The notes under the pieces: model-generated
Told to the model about the DNA's origin: nothing
What the model saw: the letters and a program-made list of their open reading frames with translations, nothing else
Database searches by the model: none
Program-made: the position numbers and the translations under genes
Shown here: piece by piece, positions 54,026 through 63,581 of the stretch
How the letters are laid out: each line of letters begins with the position of its first letter
How positions within the stretch are numbered: the first letter of the stretch is position 1
From: Bacteroides luhongzhouii
GTDB taxonomy: Bacteria > Bacteroidota > Bacteroidia > Bacteroidales > Bacteroidaceae
Reading direction: 5' to 3'
Assembly: GCF_009193295.2 (NCBI RefSeq)
Contig: NZ_CP059973.1
Location: 2,108,001 to 2,172,000, forward strand
DNA length: 64,000 nt

Positions 54026-55582
54026 ATGAGAAAACATATAATATATAAGTATTTCCTCTTTTTATCTTTGGTCGGACTGATGCAGTTAACGCTTGGTTGT
54101 TCCTCCTCTTCCAACGAAATAGAACCTTTGAAACCGGAAGGAGGAGATACTCCTTTGGAAAAAGATGAATATACTTTTATGAATGTAGAATACCGGAAAT
54201 GGCAGAACGGAACTTTCCAGGCATGGACAACAGCAGATTCAAGGGAAACCCGTATCATTGATAATATGAATTGGTATACTCCCTCTTCGGGTTATAGCCG
54301 GACTGCATGGGGAGGACGAATCGGTTTGCAACCTTCATCTGTGGTTGGAAAAGAAGGTTTTTTCCGAGTGGCTAGTTGTGGCGACCGTTCTTATTTGCTG
54401 GATCCGGATAATGGAGCTGTTATCATTCATGGAATTCAGCATGTTCGTCCGGGAGAATCTACTGCTCATAAGAAGGCTTTCAGTACTCGATACGGTAGTG
54501 AGGCACGATGGAGTGAAGAGACAGGCAAACTGTTGGCAGACAATCATATAAACTATATTTCGTATGGTTCAAACCGTATTGAAGTATTTCCTGCTGCAGT
54601 ACGTGTTAACTTGTTGACGCCTAAGACGCAAAAGATTGCTTATGCAGAGAATCTGTATCTGCTCCGTACCTTTATGTGGGATATGAGTAAGAATTTGGGC
54701 TATGCGTTTGATGATGACAAGTATAATCGCTTAGTTCTTCTTTTTGAACCCACATTTGCTACGTACATAGATCGTCTCGTACAAGAGAAGTCGGCTTTAT
54801 TTGCCGGCGACAAGCATTTTATCGGCTTCTATCTTGACAATGAATTGCCGTTTGCCAGTTATCAGAATACTGACCCTTTGCGGGGAATTGATCTGAAACA
54901 TTTCTTGTCCCTGCCCGAACGCTATAAAGCTGCCCGGGAGTATGCAGAAAAGTTCATGCGGGATAACGGTATAACTTCTGTCGGAGCGATCACCAAGAAA
55001 AATCAGGAAGACTTCCGGGGCATGGTTGCCGATTATTATTATCAGTTGACTACTGCCACCGTCAGGAAGTATGATAAAGAGCATTTGATTTTGGGAACAC
55101 GTTTGCATGACTGGAGCAAATACAATCAGAAAGTGGTGGAAGCTTGTGCCCGTTATTGCGATCTTGTTTCCGTCAACTATTATGCACGTTGGCAACCGGA
55201 GGCAGATTTCTTGGCGAACCTGAAAGCATGGTGTGGAGCGAAACCTTTTTTGGTTTCGGAGTTCTATACGAAAGCGGAAGATGCCGGTTATCAAGGAACT
55301 GGATATGCCAATACCGAAGGAGGTGGATGGTTGGTACGTACACAGAAAAACAGAGGTGAGTTTTATCAGAACTTCTGTCTTCGTTTACTTGAAACCCGGA
55401 ATTGTGTGGGTTGGGTACACTTTGAGTATAATGATGGATACGGTTCGGATGGGAAAGCGTCCAATAAAGGAGTCGTTTCCATCGAATACGAACCTTATGA
55501 ATCTTTCCTGTCGCAGATGCGGCAGTTGAATCTTGCTGTTTATTCATTGATTGACTATTATGATACCAAATCGGTTCAGTAG
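54026..55582 (+). CDS. Putative glycoside hydrolase lipoprotein, clan GH-A-like
   Basis: The 518-residue lipoprotein (lipobox TLGC, Cys about 25, then SSSS) looks like a TIM-barrel hydrolase. 'IGFYLDNELPF' places an acid/base-type Glu at E273 after Asn272, and 'PFLVSEFYTKAEDAG' places a nucleophile-type Glu at E412, the spacing of a retaining clan GH-A enzyme. The DNE motif and the C-terminal 'RGEFYQNFCLRLLETRNCVGWVHFEYNDG' recall agarase-type families such as GH50, but I cannot assign a family. The lipobox suggests surface endo-action. It is first of a series of enzyme genes after the repeat region. Confidence 0.65.
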   Translation: MRKHIIYKYFLFLSLVGLMQLTLGCSSSSNEIEPLKPEGGDTPLEKDEYTFMNVEYRKWQNGTFQAWTTADSRETRIIDNMNWYTPSSGYSRTAWGGRIGLQPSSVVGKEGFFRVASCGDRSYLLDPDNGAVIIHGIQHVRPGESTAHKKAFSTRYGSEARWSEETGKLLADNHINYISYGSNRIEVFPAAVRVNLLTPKTQKIAYAENLYLLRTFMWDMSKNLGYAFDDDKYNRLVLLFEPTFATYIDRLVQEKSALFAGDKHFIGFYLDNELPFASYQNTDPLRGIDLKHFLSLPERYKAAREYAEKFMRDNGITSVGAITKKNQEDFRGMVADYYYQLTTATVRKYDKEHLILGTRLHDWSKYNQKVVEACARYCDLVSVNYYARWQPEADFLANLKAWCGAKPFLVSEFYTKAEDAGYQGTGYANTEGGGWLVRTQKNRGEFYQNFCLRLLETRNCVGWVHFEYNDGYGSDGKASNKGVVSIEYEPYESFLSQMRQLNLAVYSLIDYYDTKSVQ

Positions 55583-55640
55583 ATCAACGTAAACCATTAA
55601 AAGACAAATAGGAAAAAATAGAATTAAAATAGTTATAACC

Positions 55641-56654
55641 ATGAAGAAGTTTAGTTTATTCGCAATCCTTTTAGGATTTAATATAGCTTTGGGAGCTTGT
55701 TCCGATGACGATACCACTCCTGTAGTACAAAATGAAATCTTTCAACTGCCGGAAAAGGCCTATGTGTTGGCGGAGCAATCCAGACGGGCTATCGTCATTA
55801 GAGATGCGGAGACGAATCGCAATATCTGGAGTTGGGATCCTTATACAGCTTGTGTTCCTGCTGCCCAGCAGGGTTGGTTTGTCAATCCGAGCGAAGTAAA
55901 ACCTGTTTTCAATAGACGCTATATCTTGATGACTGCCTCCGGCGGAGCTGTGGCTTTAATCCGTTTGTCGGACCATAAATTAATGTTCTATGCAAATTGC
56001 GGACAGAATCCTCACTCTGCAGAGGTATTACCCGATGGAAATATTGTGACGGCAGAATCGAAATCCGGTGAAATCAATACCTTTGTGGTTGACACGGTTA
56101 AGGTATTGGGAGCAAAGGCTAATACGGTGAAGCTGGGTAATGCCCACAATGTAGTCTGGGATAAGAAAAGGTCGTATCTGTATGCCACGGCTACAATAAC
56201 GGGCGGAGTTACCGCATTATTCCGTTTTAAGTATGATGGTAACCGGAGCAATCCTAAACTGACAAATCAGACTCGTATTTATACGTTCGACAAAGAATCG
56301 GGCGGACACGATTTGTTCCCGGTATATGGTGAAGAAGATAAACTGTGGCTTACTGCCGCTTCGGCTGTCTACAAGTTTGATTTGACCGGAGTTACGGATG
56401 CTACGACCAATGCGTCCGCCGAACCGACTTGTGAAAAGGTCTACAGCATAGGCGATATAAAGAGTATCTGCAACGGACCGGACGGAATCCTGATGTTGAA
56501 ACCGACTGAAGAGTGGTGGGCTGAAGGACTTGTAAATGAGAAGGGAGAAGAACTTTTCAAGATGGACGGAGCTAAGATTTATAAAGGTCGTTGGATGATA
56601 GACAATACTTTCAGTTATCCGGAGAAGCATGATTTCGTATTGGGAGAGGATTAA
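55641..56654 (+). CDS. DUF6528-like beta-propeller lipoprotein
   Basis: The 337-residue lipoprotein (lipobox LGAC, Cys about 20) has repeats with strands such as 'KAYVLAEQSRRAIVIRDAETNRNIWSW', 'NPHSAEVLPDGNIVTAESKSGEINTF' and 'NAHNVVWDKKRSYLYATATITGGVTAL', which point to a beta-propeller. It fits the DUF6528 group as I recall it. No catalytic role is known to me. His residues in the 'NPHSAEVLPDGN' and 'GNAHNVVWD' turns are conserved-looking and could form an active or binding site. Predicted role is glycan binding or lyase-like activity, uncertain. Confidence 0.6.
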   Translation: MKKFSLFAILLGFNIALGACSDDDTTPVVQNEIFQLPEKAYVLAEQSRRAIVIRDAETNRNIWSWDPYTACVPAAQQGWFVNPSEVKPVFNRRYILMTASGGAVALIRLSDHKLMFYANCGQNPHSAEVLPDGNIVTAESKSGEINTFVVDTVKVLGAKANTVKLGNAHNVVWDKKRSYLYATATITGGVTALFRFKYDGNRSNPKLTNQTRIYTFDKESGGHDLFPVYGEEDKLWLTAASAVYKFDLTGVTDATTNASAEPTCEKVYSIGDIKSICNGPDGILMLKPTEEWWAEGLVNEKGEELFKMDGAKIYKGRWMIDNTFSYPEKHDFVLGED

Positions 56655-56709
56655 TTTAAGTATCGTTGAAGATTGATAAAGTATATGTTGAATAATTAAG
56701 TTTGGAACA

Positions 56710-58503
56710 ATGAGGAAACTTCTTCTTTTTTTATTGGTATCCATCTCATTACCGGCCTTGGCGCAGAACGGAAAGAAAGTGTATGCTGACTTCCACGGTG
56801 TGCGTTATACCCGGCAACATGATGGAAAGTTGGGGCGTTGGGAGATGTATGCCAATACGGAGAAATCAAGTACGGGAAGGAAATCCCTGTGTTATAATGC
56901 CGACCTGATAGACAGTGAAGGACGACATGAGATAGCGGCAGTGGCCTATCCCCAAGTCGGAATGCAGTCCAATCTCGATCCTGATTATATCGAATATCAG
57001 ATATTGTCGGCAAAAGCTGCCAAGATAGACGGATTCTTCATCGAATGGGGATTCAAGCCTCACGAAAATGATATTCTGCTGCGTGAGATGCAGAAAGTGG
57101 CAGCGAAGTATAACTTCGAGATCGGTGTGAACTGGTGCGACGGTTGGTTGTATTATGACTGGATTACGAAGATTTATCCGGAAGTTAATACTCGTGAGGC
57201 AAAGACCGGATATATGGCTAAATGTTACCAATATTTAGTAGATAGTGTCTTTACCGGTCCGACTGCTCCTATGGTGAAGGGAATACCTGTCTTTTATCAT
57301 TTCGGTCCTGGAGCGAAAGTGGATGAATACAAGAAAGTATTATCACTGGTGAAGTTTCCGCAAGGAATGAAGCAGCCCGTTGCCTTACGTCGTTGGGCGG
57401 ATTGGGGAAAACTGGAAAACGATAAATACATTCCTGTCACCCGCAGTGATGATATGGATGCCTGGAAAGAAGTAGGGGAAATACCGACCGCATGGCTTCC
57501 TGCCCGTGTCCGTACAAGAGATCAGGCACATGCTGAATGGGATAATTATGCCACACAGGATGATGTTATTGAGTTTATGAAACCTTTCCGTGATTCGATT
57601 TGGCATAGTAACAATCCGGCTTATACCATTAAGTCGGGATTTGCCATGCCGGGAATGGATAACCGGGGATGTGCAGGCTGGGGACGTGGACATTTCTATT
57701 ATATCCCTCGCAATAATGGAGAAACTTATCAAAGTATGTGGAAATTCTGTATGGCGGAGAAAGACAGTCTGGACATGATGTTTATCGCTTCGTGGAGCGA
57801 CTATACCGAAGGGCATGAAATAGAACCTACCATCGAAAACGGTGACCGCGAACTGCGTACCACTTTAAAGTATGCGGCAGAATTCAAAGGCGAACAGGCG
57901 GACGAGCGTGGATTAACTTTGCCTTTAATGCTTTTCCGTTTGCGAAAAGAAGCCCGTTTCCTGGAAAAGACGAAGATGGACGTATCTGCTTGTCAACGTT
58001 CGCTTGATAAGGCAGCGATGCTGATTAGCCAGGGACGTTATCCGGTGGCGATAGGTTTGTTGTCACAAATAGAAAATGATGTCAAGACAGCCAAATCCGC
58101 TTTGGCGGTTGAGATGATGCGTTTGCGTGAGTCGGACATGAAAATCCAGGGAAAGCGAAAATCTGGTGGCTACAGTGCCGAAGAAACGCTTTCTATCTCT
58201 TTGCCCAAAGAATTGGTTTCCAAACTGCAAATGAATAACTATGTAGGGTATCTCTATTTTGAATACCTGGACAAAGGAAATGAATCTCTTTTTATACGTT
58301 CATCCACACAGCGTGAACCGAAAGAACCGTTTAAAATTGTATCCCGGATACGTACCGACAATACAGGTGAATGGAAAAGTGCAAAAGTGGAACTGTATAA
58401 AGATAATATCGTAAATGGATTCAATATGCCTACTTTCTATTTAAAAGGAAATGTCGTTGTCCGTAATTTATCATTAGGCTATACCATCTACACAGTCAAA
58501 TAA
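56710..58503 (+). CDS. GH71/GH99-like glycoside hydrolase
   Basis: The 597-residue protein has a signal peptide ending at 'ALAQ' without lipobox. The domain from about 25 to 420 resembles the GH71/GH99-like TIM-barrel group: 'GRWEMY', 'EIAAVAYPQVGMQSNLDPDYIEYQILSAKAAKIDGFFIEWGF', 'KGIPVFYHFGPGAK', 'GYGPGMDNRG'-type loops and 'MMFIASWSDYTEGHEIEPTIENG'. Characterized relatives act on alpha-glucan or alpha-mannoside bonds, but substrate cannot be inferred. The last 170 residues are helical plus a beta-sandwich-like tail. It should act in the periplasm. Confidence 0.65.
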   Translation: MRKLLLFLLVSISLPALAQNGKKVYADFHGVRYTRQHDGKLGRWEMYANTEKSSTGRKSLCYNADLIDSEGRHEIAAVAYPQVGMQSNLDPDYIEYQILSAKAAKIDGFFIEWGFKPHENDILLREMQKVAAKYNFEIGVNWCDGWLYYDWITKIYPEVNTREAKTGYMAKCYQYLVDSVFTGPTAPMVKGIPVFYHFGPGAKVDEYKKVLSLVKFPQGMKQPVALRRWADWGKLENDKYIPVTRSDDMDAWKEVGEIPTAWLPARVRTRDQAHAEWDNYATQDDVIEFMKPFRDSIWHSNNPAYTIKSGFAMPGMDNRGCAGWGRGHFYYIPRNNGETYQSMWKFCMAEKDSLDMMFIASWSDYTEGHEIEPTIENGDRELRTTLKYAAEFKGEQADERGLTLPLMLFRLRKEARFLEKTKMDVSACQRSLDKAAMLISQGRYPVAIGLLSQIENDVKTAKSALAVEMMRLRESDMKIQGKRKSGGYSAEETLSISLPKELVSKLQMNNYVGYLYFEYLDKGNESLFIRSSTQREPKEPFKIVSRIRTDNTGEWKSAKVELYKDNIVNGFNMPTFYLKGNVVVRNLSLGYTIYTVK

Positions 58504-58511
58504 ATGTATTG

Positions 58512-60869
58512 ATGAAGAGTTTGAATAATTGGTTATTAGTTTTATCCGTACTATCCTGTTTCGGGTGTTCCTCTACGGTTCATGAAGACAGCAGAGGATG
58601 TGCTTTCGTATCCGACAGTATCCAATACAGAATTGAGTTTATGTCGGAGGGATGCGTACGGATTCTGTCTTTTCCCGAAGGTGACACGCTGGTAACAAAA
58701 AGATTGGTTGTCGATTCGCAAAAGCCAGCCTTCAAAGATTATAAATGGAAAGATACAGGGCGGCAACTGATCTTTTCTACCCGTGAGCTTTCCGTTGCTT
58801 TTGATAAAGCCGATGCGGCTTTCACTTTTCAGGAAGTATCGACAGGAAAAATATTACTGAAAGAGAAAGAAGCTAAAAAGGCACGACACTTCAAACGAAC
58901 GGTTGCCGGAGGTGAGCAATGCCTCGAAGTAACCCAACGTTTTGTTCCTACTGATGATGAGGCTATTTACGGTCTGGGGCAGTATCAGAACGGAATCATG
59001 AACTATCGTGGAAAATCCGTACTACTGTTGCAGGCAAATATGGATATAGTCAATCCGTTCCTTATCTCGACGAACGGATATGGTATTTTGTGGGATAATT
59101 ATTCTTCTACAAAGTTTGAAGACACGGAGGAAGGATACTCATTTACTTCTGAGGTAGGCGATGCTTCCGACTATTATTTTGTATATGGCAAGAATATGGA
59201 CGAAGTCGTTGCCGGTTATCGGAAATTGACGGGAGACGTGCCGATGTTCGGAAAATGGGTATATGGTTTCTGGCAGTCCAAAGAACGCTATAAATCGTTC
59301 GATGAATTGAAAGCTGTCGTAAAAGAGTACCGTAAACGGGGGATTCCGCTGGATAATATTGTGCAGGACTGGGAATATTGGGGAGATAAACCTCATTGGA
59401 ATAGTCTGACGTTCCATCCTGCGAACTTCAATCATCCCCGACAGGTCATTGAAGAGCTTCATCAACAGCACCATGTTCACTTTATGCTTTCCGTATGGCC
59501 AGGATTCGGACCGGAAACGGCTGTCTATCAGTCACTCGATTCCATCGGTGCATTATTTAGCGAACCTACATGGGCAGGTTATAAAGTTTTTGATGCATAC
59601 AATTCTGCCGCACGGGATATCTTCTGGCAATATCTCAAGAAAGGACTCTATGATATGGGCGTGGATGCTTGGTGGATGGATGCAACGGAGCCTTCTTTCC
59701 GGGACGGATTCACACAGTTGAAACAGGAAGAGAGGACGAAATCAGCCGGAAATACTTATCTGGGCAGTTTTCATCGTTATCTGAATACCTATTCTTTGGA
59801 AATGTTGAAGGACTTCTATCAACGTCTGCGGACCGAAAGCGATCAGAAGCGCATATTTATCCTGACCCGCTCCGCCTTTGCTTCGCAACAGCATTATGGT
59901 ACGGCGGTATGGTCGGGCGATGTCTCGGCTTCATGGGAGAATATGCATAAACAACTGGTTGCGGGCTTAAACTTGTCTATGTCCGGCATTCCGTACTGGA
60001 CTTCCGATACGGGAGGATTCTTCGTCACAGAACGTGATGCTAAATATCCCGACGGACTGAAAAGTAATGATTATAAAGAGTTGTATTCCCGTTGGTTCCA
60101 GTTCAGCGCGTTTACTCCTGTGTTCCGTGCTCACGGCACGAATGTGCCGCGTGAAGTTTGGCAATTCGGTGAAAAGGGGACACCATCTTATGATAATCAG
60201 GTGAAATATATCCATCTGCGTTACCGTCTGTTGCCTTACATTTACTCGATGTCTCACCAAGTCACAGCCAATAGCTATACCTTGTTGAGAGGCTTGGCAA
60301 TGGATTTCACTACAGATACCCGGACTTTTGATATTGATAACGCCTATATGTTCGGCACTTCTTTACTGGTACGTCCGGTATTTCATCCGCAATCGGAAGA
60401 AAAGAACATCAGTGTTTATCTGCCGGAACACAACGGCAAATATTGGTACGACTTCTGGACCGGAAAGGCCTTTGAAGGAGGAAGAGAACAAATGCAGACA
60501 AATACTCTCGACATCCTTCCCCTGTATGTAAAAGCCGGTTCTATTTTGCCCTTGGCAGAAGTGAAGCAATATGCGATGGAATACCCCGACCGTGAATTGG
60601 AATTGCGTATTTATGGAGGAGCGGACACCTCTTTCTTATGGTATGAGGACGAAGGCGACTCCTACCGCTATGAAGACGGCGTATGTTCAAAAGTACCGAT
60701 GCAATGGAAAGATTCGGAACGGACATTGACGATTGGGCTACGTGAAGGAAGTTATCCCGGTATGCCGGAACAAGTAAAAATGCGTGTGAAGTTATATCTG
60801 CCTGACGGTGCTGCTCTTGAGAGTAAAGAGTGTGTCTATACAGGCAGAGAGGTAAAAATAAAGTTTTAA
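58512..60869 (+). CDS. GH31 alpha-glycosidase (alpha-xylosidase/alpha-glucosidase type)
   Basis: From the ATG at 58512 the protein has 785 residues with a lipoprotein-like signal (Cys in 'SCFGCSS'). It has the GH31 layout: N-terminal beta domain, catalytic barrel and C-terminal beta domains. The nucleophile is D390 in WWMDATEPS and the acid/base is D470 in WSGDVSASW; 'GIPYWTSDTGGFF' is also typical. The WMDATEP form is common in alpha-xylosidases, yet alpha-glucosidase or alpha-galactosidase activity remains possible. It starts 8 bases after the GH71/99-like gene, so the two are cotranscribed. Confidence 0.9.
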   Translation: MKSLNNWLLVLSVLSCFGCSSTVHEDSRGCAFVSDSIQYRIEFMSEGCVRILSFPEGDTLVTKRLVVDSQKPAFKDYKWKDTGRQLIFSTRELSVAFDKADAAFTFQEVSTGKILLKEKEAKKARHFKRTVAGGEQCLEVTQRFVPTDDEAIYGLGQYQNGIMNYRGKSVLLLQANMDIVNPFLISTNGYGILWDNYSSTKFEDTEEGYSFTSEVGDASDYYFVYGKNMDEVVAGYRKLTGDVPMFGKWVYGFWQSKERYKSFDELKAVVKEYRKRGIPLDNIVQDWEYWGDKPHWNSLTFHPANFNHPRQVIEELHQQHHVHFMLSVWPGFGPETAVYQSLDSIGALFSEPTWAGYKVFDAYNSAARDIFWQYLKKGLYDMGVDAWWMDATEPSFRDGFTQLKQEERTKSAGNTYLGSFHRYLNTYSLEMLKDFYQRLRTESDQKRIFILTRSAFASQQHYGTAVWSGDVSASWENMHKQLVAGLNLSMSGIPYWTSDTGGFFVTERDAKYPDGLKSNDYKELYSRWFQFSAFTPVFRAHGTNVPREVWQFGEKGTPSYDNQVKYIHLRYRLLPYIYSMSHQVTANSYTLLRGLAMDFTTDTRTFDIDNAYMFGTSLLVRPVFHPQSEEKNISVYLPEHNGKYWYDFWTGKAFEGGREQMQTNTLDILPLYVKAGSILPLAEVKQYAMEYPDRELELRIYGGADTSFLWYEDEGDSYRYEDGVCSKVPMQWKDSERTLTIGLREGSYPGMPEQVKMRVKLYLPDGAALESKECVYTGREVKIKF

Positions 60870-60888
60870 TTAGATGCATACATAGATT

Positions 60889-63564
60889 ATGAAGAAGTTA
60901 TTCTATATCTTTATTCTATTGTTTATTGTGGGATGGGCGCAGGCACAGCAACGCGTGGTATACACCATCAACGACGGATGGAAATTTACAAAAGGATCTC
61001 CGTTTGAAGCACAACTGACTGGTTGTGACGATTCTTCATGGGAGACGGTCAATATACCTCATACCTGGAATGATAAAGATGCAGACGATGAAACTCCGGG
61101 ATTCTATCGGGGGCCGGTCTGGTATCGAAAACAGTTGTTTATAGACAAAAGCCAGGAGGGACGTCGGGCAGTGATCTACTTTGAAGGAGCCAATCAGGAA
61201 GTACGATTCTACCTGAACGGTCAGTTCGTTGGGGAGCACAAAGGAGGATATACCCGTTTCTGTTTTGACATCACTCCCCATTTGCGTTATGGACAGGAAA
61301 ACCTGTTTGCCATTTATGTAAACAATGTCTATAATCCGAATATTCCCCCCTTATCTGCCGATTTTACTTTCTTTGGCGGTATCTACCGGGACGTCTATTT
61401 GCAGTTTATGAATCCGGTGCACATTGCAACGAATGATTACGCTTCGTCGGGAGTTTATATCCGTACCCCCGAAGTGAATAACTCCGCTGCTTCGGTAGAA
61501 ATCACTACGCTATTGACGAATGATATGTCCCAGGCTACGGAAGTCAGGGTGGAGAATATAATCTGTGATGCGGATGGCAAGGAAGTGAAAAAGACGCAGG
61601 CAGAAGTAAAACTGGCAGCCGGTGAGACGAAGACGGACATCTCCAAAAAGATAAAAATAGATTCTCCTCGTCTGTGGGATATAGACGATCCTTATCGCTA
61701 TATGGTATATACCCGTATTCTTGATAAAAGAAAGGGTACTTTGCTGGATGAAGTGGTGAATCCGTTAGGTTTACGCTGGTTCAAGTTTGATTCGGAAAAA
61801 GGTTTTTTCCTGAATGGCAAAGGACGCAAACTGATCGGAACTGCCCGCCATCAGGATTATTTTCAGAAAGGAAATGCTTTGCGTGACGAATTGCACGTAC
61901 AGGATATATTGCTGTTGAAGGAGATGGGAGGAAACTACCTGCGTGTATCACACTATCCCCAAGATCCTGTAATCATGGAAATGTGTGATAAATTGGGCAT
62001 TGTGACCTCGGTTGAAATTCCCGTCGTTAATGCTGTTACAGAAACCGAAGAGTTCCTGCATAATTCCGTTGAGATGGCGAAAGAAATGGTACGTCAGGAC
62101 TTCAACCGTCCTTCTGTAATGATTTGGGGTTATATGAATGAGATTTTCCTGCGCCGTCCCTATACCGAAGGCAAACAGTTAGAAGATTACTACCGTTTCA
62201 CGGAAAAAGTAGCCCGTGCCTTGGAGGCGACCATCCGTGAGGAAGATCCTTCAAGATATACGATGATGGCTTATCACAATATGCCTCAATACTACGAAGA
62301 CGCTCATCTGACCGAAATCCCGATGATTCAGGGATGGAACTTGTATCAAGGTTGGTATGAACCGGATATCAATGAATTCCAGCGTTTGCTCGACCGTGCC
62401 CATAAAGTATACAAAGGAAAAGTGCTGATGGTAACGGAATATGGACCGGGAGTGGATCCGGGAGTTCACTCGTACCAGCCGGAACGTTTCGACTTCTCGC
62501 AGGAATATGGACTGGTATATCATAAACATTACCTCAATGAAATGATGAAACGTCCGTTTATAGCCGGTTCCAGTCTGTGGAATCTGAATGATTTTTATTC
62601 CGAATCCCGTGTAGATGCTGTTCCTCATGTAAACAATAAAGGCGTTGTCGGATTAAACAGAGAGAAGAAAGATGTTTATTGGTTCTATAAGACAGCATTG
62701 TCACGTCGTCCGATACTTGTCATTGGTAATCGGGAGTGGAAAAGTCGTGGGGGAGTAGTGAATACGGCACAGAAAGAATGTGTCCAATCCGTCCCTGTAT
62801 TCTCTAATGCAGAAGAAGTAGAGCTGTTTGTGAATAACAAGAGTCTGGGGAAGAAAAAGATAGAAGATAATTGTGCTTTGTTTGATGTACCGTTTGTGGG
62901 TGGAGAGAATCTGCTGGAAGCTGTTGCTGTGACTGGTGATAACAAGTTGCGTGATATGCTTCGGATTCAGTTCCAGTTGGTAGGCTCGCGGTTGAAAGAC
63001 GAAGCTGTGCCATTCACAGAAATAAATGTAATGTTAGGTTCTCCAAGATATTTTGAAGATCGTGCTGCAAACGTAGCATGGATTCCCGAACAGGAATATA
63101 AGCCCGGTAGCTGGGGATTTATCGGTGGAACATCTTATCGTCGTAAAACAGGATTCGGCACCATGCTTGGTTCGGATATTGATATTCATGGAACAGACAT
63201 GAATCCAATCTTCCAGACCCAACGCGTTGGAATAAAATCTTTTAAGGCTGATGTACCGGATGGAGAATATTCCGTATATTTGTACTGGGCAGAATTGGAA
63301 TCGGACAAAGAAAGAGAAGCATTGGTTTATAATCTGGGAGCTGACTCGGAACAAACATTTGCTGGAAATCGCAGCTTTGGTATTTCAATCAATGGGACAA
63401 CTGTTTCAGATGATTTCAACGTAGCCCGTGATTACGGATATGCCCGTGCTGTTATCAAAAAGTTTATAATAACAGTAAAGGATGGAAGAGGGGTAAGTGT
63501 CGACTTCCATAAAAAAGAAGGAGAACCCATTCTGAATGCTATCCGTATTTATAGAAACTATTAA
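60889..63564 (+). CDS. GH2 beta-glycosidase with C-terminal malectin-like domain
   Basis: The 891-residue protein has a signal peptide ending at 'WAQAQ'. It has the GH2 sugar-binding jelly roll (about 25-180, 'WKFTKGSPFEAQ..NIPHTWNDKDA'), an Ig-like domain (about 185-295) and a TIM barrel (about 300-600) with acid/base E418 in WGYMNEIF and nucleophile E517 in VTEYGPG. A DUF4982-like segment and a malectin-like C-terminal domain (about 720-891) follow. GH2 covers beta-galactosidase, beta-mannosidase, beta-glucuronidase and others, and specificity is not evident. It lies 19 bases after the GH31 gene. Confidence 0.9.
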   Translation: MKKLFYIFILLFIVGWAQAQQRVVYTINDGWKFTKGSPFEAQLTGCDDSSWETVNIPHTWNDKDADDETPGFYRGPVWYRKQLFIDKSQEGRRAVIYFEGANQEVRFYLNGQFVGEHKGGYTRFCFDITPHLRYGQENLFAIYVNNVYNPNIPPLSADFTFFGGIYRDVYLQFMNPVHIATNDYASSGVYIRTPEVNNSAASVEITTLLTNDMSQATEVRVENIICDADGKEVKKTQAEVKLAAGETKTDISKKIKIDSPRLWDIDDPYRYMVYTRILDKRKGTLLDEVVNPLGLRWFKFDSEKGFFLNGKGRKLIGTARHQDYFQKGNALRDELHVQDILLLKEMGGNYLRVSHYPQDPVIMEMCDKLGIVTSVEIPVVNAVTETEEFLHNSVEMAKEMVRQDFNRPSVMIWGYMNEIFLRRPYTEGKQLEDYYRFTEKVARALEATIREEDPSRYTMMAYHNMPQYYEDAHLTEIPMIQGWNLYQGWYEPDINEFQRLLDRAHKVYKGKVLMVTEYGPGVDPGVHSYQPERFDFSQEYGLVYHKHYLNEMMKRPFIAGSSLWNLNDFYSESRVDAVPHVNNKGVVGLNREKKDVYWFYKTALSRRPILVIGNREWKSRGGVVNTAQKECVQSVPVFSNAEEVELFVNNKSLGKKKIEDNCALFDVPFVGGENLLEAVAVTGDNKLRDMLRIQFQLVGSRLKDEAVPFTEINVMLGSPRYFEDRAANVAWIPEQEYKPGSWGFIGGTSYRRKTGFGTMLGSDIDIHGTDMNPIFQTQRVGIKSFKADVPDGEYSVYLYWAELESDKEREALVYNLGADSEQTFAGNRSFGISINGTTVSDDFNVARDYGYARAVIKKFIITVKDGRGVSVDFHKKEGEPILNAIRIYRNY

Positions 63565-63581
63565 TCATAAACACAGTTCGT

